NCBI GenBank assembly: GCA_002005505.1
Contig: KV908765.1
Span: 41,250 to 56,249 of the forward strand
Source of the DNA: Botryococcus braunii
Lineage: Eukaryota > Chlorophyta > Trebouxiophyceae
Direction: 5' to 3'
DNA length: 15,000 nucleotides
Positions 6,821-15,000 of the stretch are shown piece after piece. The notes under the pieces were generated by a model, which saw only the letters and a list, made by a program, of their open reading frames with translations, was not told where the DNA came from and ran no database searches. Made by a program: the position numbers and the translations under genes. Every line of letters starts with the position of its first letter. The first letter of the stretch is position 1.

Positions 6821-7027
6821 TGGCTTGGTTCAAAAGCCCCTGGAGCCCACAAGGGGGATAGGATCCCAGGCCGTACATCCGGGCGCAACCATCCTACCGG
6901 ACTAAGTCCGTATCCATGGGCTCACTCATCAACCACCACCACGTGTATGGGCACGTGGGCATCCACCAATTCTCCGTTCCCAGGCACAATCGAGGACGAT
7001 TGTGGTCTAAGAGGGGGAGACATGTAA
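6821..7027 (+). pseudogene. 3' end of a Ty3/gypsy polyprotein
   Basis: The frame is open from 6821, after a stop at 6818, to TAA at 7025-7027, and its last residues read GTIEDDCGLRGGDM. Ty3/gypsy polyproteins of plant-type elements often end in a short acidic stretch like ED(D/E)..L..GG, with the stop overlapping the LTR start, as here. The purine-rich AAGAGGGGGAGA (7009-7020) would act as the polypurine tract. No reverse transcriptase, RNase H or chromodomain is recognisable upstream before the LINE tail. The call rests on arrangement more than on protein similarity. Confidence 0.45.
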
Positions 7028-7186
7028 CGACTATCGGGCGATGTTTGATAGTCGGAGCCCTAGTTAACCGCTGAGCAATGCCGATAAACACCGATAGTAC
7101 CTTTTAGGCACGTGGCACACCCGGCCTAGTTGGTAGGATTCCTTCGAGGGGCCTCGCAGTCCCGGGTACGAATCCCGGTCGTTACA
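7023..7186 (+). repeat. 164-bp LTR of a Ty3/gypsy element
   Basis: The segment starts TGTAACGAC and ends GTCGTTACA, exact 9-bp inverted termini with the TG..CA ends required of LTRs, and it directly follows a polypurine tract. TGTAACG..CGTTACA termini are common in plant-type Ty3/gypsy LTRs. Inside, CGACTATC (7028-7035) pairs with GATAGTCG (7047-7054). No second copy is in the window, so this is read as the 3' LTR of a truncated element. The 5 bp after it (TTCAC) cannot be checked as a target duplication, because the 5' LTR is missing. Confidence 0.65.
7115..7186 (+). other. tRNA-like segment with pol III A and B boxes inside the LTR
   Basis: CGGCCTAGTTGG (7122-7133) matches the tRNA A box (TRGYNNARNNGG) except its first base, and GGTACGAATCC (7165-7175) matches the B box (GGTTCGANTCC) except one base. 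The 31-nt spacing is that of an intronless tRNA gene. CCGGG/CCCGG form a perfect 5-bp T-stem with a 7-base loop, followed by 7 bases (TCGTTAC, 7179-7185) and a discriminator-like A. The local 5' acceptor strand (7115-7121) does not pair with them, and the anticodon arm is degenerate, so this is not a working tRNA. It may be a tRNA-derived piece captured by the LTR. Confidence 0.5.
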
Positions 7187-7261
7187 TTCACCCATGAAGT
7201 CGCAATGATAATCCATATCATTCATAGATTATCTGTAGATGAATCATGGTTCATATCACAC

Positions 7262-7351
7262 AATCCCCTTGAGCTTCCGCATAAGCCGTGGGACACGGTG
7301 ACCATGGACTTCATCACCCAGCTGCCACGCATAAGGGACGGTCATGATGCC
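7262..7351 (+). pseudogene. Ty3/gypsy integrase fragment (30 residues)
   Basis: The plus frame reads NPLELPHKPWDTVTMDFITQ and continues LPRIRDGHDA. This is the start of the gypsy integrase core, where PW..V.MDFIT.LP...GHDA is nearly invariant and the Asp of MDFI is the first catalytic residue. The match stops abruptly after GHDA, and nothing similar precedes it. Because it lies beyond an LTR, it belongs to another element or to a rearranged piece of the same one. Confidence 0.8.
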
Positions 7352-8785
7352 AGGTGGGGGACATGCTTGAGCCTGGGGTGGGGGAGGGTTATATTTGTGG
7401 TACGATGACCTCATAATCTGGCCAGCCTGGCTGGCTGGGTGTAACCAGACCGGTCGCACCTGTGTGAAGTCATCCTCACACGAACTTAACCGCTGATGCT
7501 AAACTATCCTTCAACCCAGGATGGGCGGAAGAATGATATTTTGCATGAAGCGGTTCGAGTCAAGCAAATCCTTACTAGAGAGCGTAGGCTTGTATTTTGT
7601 AATTTCAAGCGTTTCTTGAGCCATCCGACAATGTCGACATTGTTTCACGTCTGAAACCATGGTCGTGTGTGTAATGCAAGGCTTGGCTTGGTAAACCTCA
7701 TTCACCACGGTATTTTAAGTGCACTCCACTTGCCAATATTATGCCAACCAGACTCTGGCACGTTTTCACATAAGCTATATGAAATTAACGTTTCAATCCT
7801 GTATGCCAAGTCCCAAAAGGAGGGAAGCCATGTGCTGCTATGACGAGAAATGGAGCGCACATATTTTTTTATGAGTGTCACATGTGGTAGGTGTTGTGCA
7901 CCCTTTCCCCATATGAGTGGGGACTGCCACCCTTGGGTCATTTGGGGCCTATCAAGAAACCCGCGTGACACTAACGTGACATGACCTATTATTGTACCAG
8001 GGGTTTAAAGGTCCTCTTTTGCGCTTTTGGCCTTTTCTTCCCAATTCTCCCTCCGGAAAAGTGCTGCCATGTCGCGAAATCATTAAGCGTTGGGTCGCAA
8101 AACTTCAGCAGTAACCAAAACTTTTATATGCAACGTAAATATCACTATAATGGTTTTTGAGTTAAATGCTTCGTGAGTTGCATTCGGGATCTACCCAATG
8201 GTCTTACAGAGTGCGGCACCCCGTGTCTTGCACTTCCGCCACCGGAAATGCTGTAAGCTAACCATCTCTTGACATATATGTAAGCTAACCATCTCTTGAC
8301 AATAATATCACTCCTATTTCAAAAGGACTTGTCCGTGTGAATTGTGATGTTTTGTTACATGCATGCCATTCCCCTAAGTGATTAGATCAACCGGTTTGAT
8401 AAGGGGTAGATAGGCACAATTGTAATACCAGAAATGTAGATAGAAATGATTAGAATAGAAATGTAGATAGGCATAGTACCAGAAAAAGTATGGTCATAAA
8501 TAATTTTAAATATGCTTTGAAGACCTTTTTGCTTGCTACTGCAACCATCGGCTGTTAAAAACATTCTGATACACGCTACATGGTGGAAATCTAATGATGA
8601 TCCAGTAGTCGCGAAAACATAAATATGAAGCTTCCAAAATTTGAAGAGCTAGCCGCATTAGTCTTAGATTATAACGAGCCTAACACTAATGTGGGTATGT
8701 CCAAATATGGAAGATACTTGTCCGAATATGTGTAGGTGTGTGCATGTGCCCACAACGCATACGCAGTGTACTCAATCAAATTGAA
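7352..8785. other. Unassigned region with short repeats
   Basis: No gene is recognised. I note CCAGCC/GGCTGG at 7420-7432, a 16-bp perfect palindrome ACAATGTCGACATTGT at 7628-7643, and a tandem duplication of a 27-bp unit (23 bp exact) at 8252-8274 and 8279-8301. AAATGTAGATAG-type short repeats lie between 8400 and 8480. TTAACCGCTGA occurs here (about 7486) and in the LTR (about 7064), which may mark another LTR scrap. Confidence 0.4.
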
Positions 8786-8906
8786 TGCAATGTGCAATAG
8801 AATGTGCATTTCATTCCCAAGGAATTTGCATTTCAATTTCATTCCTTGGATATAACTTCCAAGGAATTTGCATTTCATTTTCATTCCTTGCAAATGAAAT
8901 GCAAGG
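8786..8906. repeat. Direct and inverted repeat cluster (CCAAGGAATTTGCATTTC)
   Basis: Bases 8817-8848 and 8859-8890 are direct repeats with one mismatch, period 42. Each unit starts CCAAGGAAT and ends ATTCCTTG, so each can also fold. TTGCATTTCATTT (8868-8880) pairs perfectly with 8892-8904. This could be part of a small fold-back element. Confidence 0.75.
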
Positions 8907-8970
8907 ACTCTATTGTTTCTTATTGGCAATCCCAGATGTCGCTGTCGCTAACGCATGTCATCACCACCCC

Positions 8971-9180
<210 letters not shown>

Positions 9181-9290
9181 GAAAAAAGGGTGTTCATATA
9201 GTTACGGCCATTATTTTCCCGGCTTTGGTGTTCAAATTAAAAAACTGGTATGATATGTTTGGTCACTACGGTACTTTCTGGCGAAAACAC

Positions 9291-9294
<4 letters not shown>
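9181..9294. other. Short unique spacer
   Basis: I see no gene or structure between the two microsatellites. Confidence 0.3.

Positions 9295-9362
<68 letters not shown>
9295..9362 (+). repeat. (AC)n microsatellite, about 34 units
   Basis: Uninterrupted AC dinucleotides fill the interval. Confidence 0.98.
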
Positions 9363-9364
<2 letters not shown>

Positions 9365-9714
9365 TCCCACGTGCGCACACCAGTGGCAAAGCCCTCATCA
9401 CTAACCATTAGATCATATTTTGGTCCTGGTTCATTTGAAACAGTGCTTTCCTACAAAGTGGCAGATATTGTCCAAAACAATTCTGTTGGCAGCGGGTCTC
9501 CCCATCCACTCCCACTTATATATAAGTTTGGGTCGCTCTCTTGCTACAGCTTTCTGCATGGGCATTCAAATTCCTCAGTAACGTACTTTACAATTTTTCA
9601 GAACCGATATAAATTTTGGTATATGTGCCAAGTAGAAGGTAAGAACAAATGTGGGCAGCCTACCATGCAAGTTATACACGTTTGCCAATTTTTCAAGCTA
9701 GAGAAACCGTTTAC
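9363..9714. other. Unassigned unique stretch
   Basis: A plus frame crosses it into the next tetranucleotide array, but it shows no domain and no recognisable gene. Confidence 0.3.
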
Positions 9715-9929
9715 TGTATGTATGTATGTATGTATGTATGTATGTATGTATGTATGTATGTATGTATGTATGTATGTATGTATGTATGTATGTATGTATG
9801 ATGTATGTATGTATGTATGTATGTATGTATGTATGTATGTATGTATGTATGTATGTATGTATGTATGTATGTATGTATGTATGTATGTATGCATGTATGC
9901 ATGTATGTATGTCTGTATGTATGTATGCA
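9715..9929 (+). repeat. (TGTA)n microsatellite, about 53 units
   Basis: TGTA units run nearly without interruption. One base is missing at 9800/9801, which shifts the register once, and a few TGCA or TGTC variants cluster at the 3' end. The period of 4 leaves no stop in any frame, so long frames on both strands are artefacts. Confidence 0.98.
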
Positions 9930-11849
9930 CGTACATGGCTCTTGTATTCCTGAGGTGCGGGGATGTTCAAGAATATTCCCGAGAGGATTAGAGACATTCT
10001 CTGATACAATTTGGGTACATTTCAACTTGGAAATTCCATAATTACAGTTAACAAATCATGTATGGCGGGAAGTTGTTATTGGAAACCAGTAAAGACTGCT
10101 CCAGGCTACAACTTTGTGTTTGAGGGGTTTAGACATTATAAAGACGAATAGAGACTCCTCTGATAGTTCCTGGTATAAAGTCAAACAGTTGCAACCAAGC
10201 CAAGCTTGATCTGTACAATAAGTGCTGCCGTTAGTTCTCAGACTCACTGGCAATATGTTTTTATCTTGCCTTCCTTGCATGTTCAAACCACGACTAATGT
10301 CAGAAGTTTTGGCTGGCTAATTTTAGAGATGAGCAGATCATGTTCCATGGTCACAAGTCATGGAATAAAACCATCAAGGGGCCCATGTTGCTTGTCCGTC
10401 AACAAGGGCGGTGGCCAACAGCATGGCTGCTGCGATGGCAGTACCGAGCCATGGCAGACATGTGTTGTAAGGAGACGCTACAGAGCAGAACATTAGTCAA
10501 TCTTGAAGACATGAGGGCTTGGTAAGCTCAAAGATCATCGTAGGAATAATACACAGCAACGTCGCTACTATAAAAGCATGTCGTGACTTGGAGATTCCGG
10601 CATCTCTTGGGGCATGTGCTCCCTCAGATGCTCCCCAAGGTCCGGGAAGATAAGGTTTGCGGGCATGAGTCTTGGCATGCAATAGAAACAATCCCACGTA
10701 TGAGTTGAGCAAGGGTAGAAGCGCCTTAATGGCGCGAGGAGTTCGGAACAAGTGCATTGTCATAGTGCTATTGAATTGAGCGTGCTGCGGGCAAAGCCTT
10801 TCGGAGGAGGTTCACAACTGGTGCTCCAAACTTACCAGCAACTTGTCCACCAAAGCTTGTGGAATTGACTTCAAGAAAGGAATAACGTCATCCAAGCTGC
10901 GCAGTGGTACCATATCTTGTTGGTTTACTCCCATGGGAAACCACCAAGCTACGCTACCATGCTTTCGCTTATAATTACTACGTTCATAAGTTGGAACATC
11001 CAAGTCCTGAGACACTCCATGCTATTCTTAGCCGTCCTCAGTGTTAACAGAAAAATCAGCAATTATGATGAATTTTCCATTTCCATACATAAAAGAGTAT
11101 TGCCACAGCCATCCATGCATACAACAGTGCTGTCACATTAACTCAAGAGCAGCCTCGGCATGTGTTTTGAAGTGCTTGGAAGGATATGGCGCAGACATTT
11201 ACATTGGGAAAGCCATTAGCTGCTTTCAGCTGCAACTACATCAGAATACGCCATGTCTTGAAACTTGACATCAAGCTCTTACACTATACCAAATGTAGGG
11301 AGTTATTTAGGCTCAGCAAAGTTCTTAGGTGCCTGCCTTATAGTGTACGTTTGTAATATGCTTAATAATCAATTCAAACTGTGGTTTTGCTTTAAATTTA
11401 CTGTGGTTAGCTTTTGTAAACAACCCTCAGCATGTGTTGTTGACCCCGCCACATGTTGTTCATTACGAAAATGTGGAAATTTGAGTTATGTGCTAGTATC
11501 ATACAGACTCATTATCTTGCTCTGAAGACGAAATAAGCAATTGTGCTTCAGAACATAGACACGCTACGAAAAATATCTGGGGACCTACCTGGCGTTGTGC
11601 AGGGAAATACCAATGCATTGTGATACCAAGCATCCAGTATGATTCAGAAATATTTAGAAAAATTGCACTCCTAGTGTAGCTTACCTGCACCCATGTTCAG
11701 AGAAACACACATGCTTTCTGGTATGAAACTATGACAAATCTCTAATCCCAAGATTACAGTTTTAGTTGTTGCCGAGGTACATGCCAAGGGTTCTTGGATG
11801 GGCATCTCCGGGCAATGGTGGGGTATGGGCGTGCGCGCTCGCGAACACG
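9930..11849. other. Unique region without a recognised gene
   Basis: No protein family or RNA gene is recognised over 1.9 kb. Good 5' splice-site consensus occurs on the minus strand at 11685 (GCAG then GTAAGC), 11589 (CCAG then GTAGGT) and 10836 (GCTG then GTAAGT), and on the plus strand at about 10519 (TTG then GTAAGC). The minus-strand peptide before 10836 reads SLDDVIPFLKSIPQALVDKL and looks protein-like. This could be exons of an unknown minus-strand gene, but the matching acceptors are not convincing. Confidence 0.3.
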
Positions 11850-12058
<209 letters not shown>

Positions 12059-12060
<2 letters not shown>

Positions 12061-12660
12061 AAAGAGCAGCGGGGAAGGGAAATGGGGGGTAAAACGGTGG
12101 GACAAAGAGAGGAGGGGGGGAAGGGAAGGCATCAGGTAGATTTAATGTTCACGTGGGTGCATATGTGGAACCTGTGAGTGCGGTCATGCATGCATTTGCA
12201 TACGTCTATGCATGTTTTATGGAGGGGGAGGGGGGGTAATGGAAACATATGCTTTAATTGCACACACATGCTCCCAGTTTCCCTTGTTGCATCAAATTTT
12301 CTCACACAAAATGTCAAAAACGTCTGGTATAAAATCAATTTTTTTTGCACGGCAAATCCCCGAAGTGGCCTCCCAAACTTTGACAGACCTCTCTCTCGAA
12401 CGGTAGACCATGGAAAGGCGGCCCAGGAAAAACAGGAATGCAGCCAGCAATGTACCGTTCTACCACATGCTGGCTTGACTGCGAATCCCCTGCCAAAACA
12501 GGGCAAAAACGTGTGCGGAAGAGAAGGTCCATGAATGCATCATGTGTTCTAGTAAGACTTTTGTTGTGAGATGCCGCTCCAGTGCATTCTACCATAATGT
12601 TGGGGTCAGAAGTTGCTCCAATAACTTTTACGAATTCCCTCCGGAAAACTTTGCCCTGAA

Positions 12661-12661
<1 letters not shown>
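12059..12661. other. Unassigned unique stretch
   Basis: I see a G-rich patch at 12060-12130 and no recognisable gene. Confidence 0.3.

Positions 12662-12704
<43 letters not shown>
12662..12704 (+). repeat. (CA)n microsatellite, about 21 units
   Basis: Uninterrupted CA dinucleotides fill the interval. Confidence 0.98.
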
Positions 12705-12706
<2 letters not shown>

Positions 12707-12769
12707 CTGCAATTTCAATACTCTGTATTTAGAAAGTTCTCAAGTGTCGTCAAGGGAAACAAAAAAGGC

Positions 12770-12947
12770 ACTTTGGGTTAATGTCAAATTCAACATTAAA
12801 TGGAATCAAACAGAACACACGTACCTTACTTCTCTCTGACAAAGGTTTCACCACACTTCACTTTGGTTTACGTCAAGTTCAACAATAAATGGCGTCTAAC
12901 GGAACACACGTACCTGACTTCCTTCTAAAACAGGTTTCACCACACTT
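12770..12947 (+). repeat. 89-bp tandem duplication (two units)
   Basis: Unit 1 (12770-12858) and unit 2 (12859-12947) align over their full length with scattered substitutions. They share CACTTTGG, the core of CAA..TTCAAC, AACACACGTACC and GGTTTCACCACACTT. A third unit begins CACTAC at 12948 but diverges at once. Each unit has a GTACC. I see no coding sense. Confidence 0.85.
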
Positions 12948-13009
12948 CACTACAGCCGTTTACTTAAAGAAGCAGCATGTCCCTCGCCCTCGCCCACTCC
13001 CACGCCCTC

Positions 13010-13072
13010 GCCCTCCCCCCCGCCTCCCCGACCCCCCCCCGCCGCCCGCCCGCCCGCCCGCCCGCCAGCCCA
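13010..13072 (+). repeat. C-rich tract with (CCCG)n
   Basis: Polycytosine stretches lead into about six CCCG units at 13042-13066. Very GC-rich compared with the rest of the window. Confidence 0.9.
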
Positions 13073-13104
13073 CCCGTGCGCGTGAGTGCGTGCGTGCATG
13101 CGTG

Positions 13105-13142
13105 GGTCGGTCGGTCGGTCGGTCGGTCGGTCGGTCGGTCTC

Positions 13143-13176
<34 letters not shown>

Positions 13177-13221
13177 GGTCTGTCTGTCGGTCGGTCGGTC
13201 GGTCGGTCGGTCGGTCGGTCG

Positions 13222-13257
<36 letters not shown>

Positions 13258-13293
13258 CCCTGTCTCCCTCCCTCCCTCCCTCCCTCCCTCCCT
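13105..13293 (+). repeat. Tetranucleotide mosaic (GGTC)n / (TGTC)n / (TCCC)n
   Basis: Nine GGTC units (13105-13140), one TCTC, eight TGTC, one GGTC, two TGTC, nine GGTC (13189-13224), eight TGTC, then TCCC/TGTC/TCCC units to 13293. All blocks keep the same 4-bp register. Confidence 0.95.
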
Positions 13294-13450
<157 letters not shown>

Positions 13451-13539
13451 TTTCTCTCTTTGTGTGTGGGTGGGTGTGTGCCCATACGTGCATGCATGCC
13501 AGCAGGCTAGCGGAGCATTTGGTGGACATCCCCTCTCTC

Positions 13540-15000
<1,461 letters not shown>

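Noticed and set aside
7552..7562. GGTTCGAGTCA as a tRNA B box
   Set aside because: No A box at a suitable distance upstream and no T-arm or acceptor pairing.
9371..10041. Frames of 75-206 codons with Cys-Met-Tyr-Val or Tyr-Ile-His-Thr repeats
   Set aside because: These are generated by the (TGTA)n array in every frame and strand, with no domain in the unique parts.
10206..10525. Overlapping plus-strand frames of 96 and 61 codons
   Set aside because: No recognisable domain, overlapping in different frames, lengths compatible with chance.

Overview
This is a eukaryotic, almost gene-free, repeat-dominated window. The evidence is remnants of three retrotransposon classes (Ty1/copia, Ty3/gypsy and a non-LTR LINE), intron-like segments with GT..AG borders and TACTAA-type branch sites, and several very long microsatellites. 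I see no bacterial operon, ribosome-binding site or phage gene. The copia, gypsy and LINE motifs would fit a large plant or algal genome, but the species cannot be read from this sequence and that placement is a weak inference.

Layout. Bases 1-2419 hold the 3' part of a copia element: a broken linker, a 582-codon reverse transcriptase/RNase H frame with intact key motifs, a polypurine tract and a 3' LTR that starts TGTTGGG. A transcript seems to start inside that LTR at about 2305. Its first three exons (2305-2728) are interrupted by two introns, and the same three exons reappear intron-free and 248/249 identical at 2771-3019. There they are joined to a fourth segment and a 24-base poly(A) tract ending at 3501. 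This is a processed, spliced copy lying 42 bp from an unspliced one. The fourth segment carries, in antisense, what looks like the N-terminus of a copia gag.

Bases 3502-5775 contain a 137-bp direct repeat, several perfect hairpins, and a 560-bp cluster of about 26 GGATC/GATCC-centred motifs in both orientations (4380-4955) with CACTG-type ends. The cluster resembles the subterminal region of a CACTA/EnSpm DNA transposon. Bases 5776-6669 are the 3' end of a LINE (ORF2 C-terminus with a CCHC zinc knuckle). Bases 6821-7186 are the 3' end of a Ty3/gypsy element with a 164-bp LTR whose 3' end is strikingly tRNA-like (A box, B box, T-arm, acceptor strand). A separate gypsy integrase scrap follows at 7262-7351.

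From about 8.8 to 13.7 kb the window is dominated by simple repeats: (CT)n, (GT)n, (AC)n, (TGTA)n, (GGTC)n/(TGTC)n and (GA)n. Between them are unique stretches in which I recognise no gene. The last 1.3 kb has only weak minus-strand coding-like character. The elements here are relics rather than a cooperating gene set; the most informative signals are the spliced/unspliced exon pair, the tRNA-like LTR, and the GATCCC cluster with a tiny inversion inside it.
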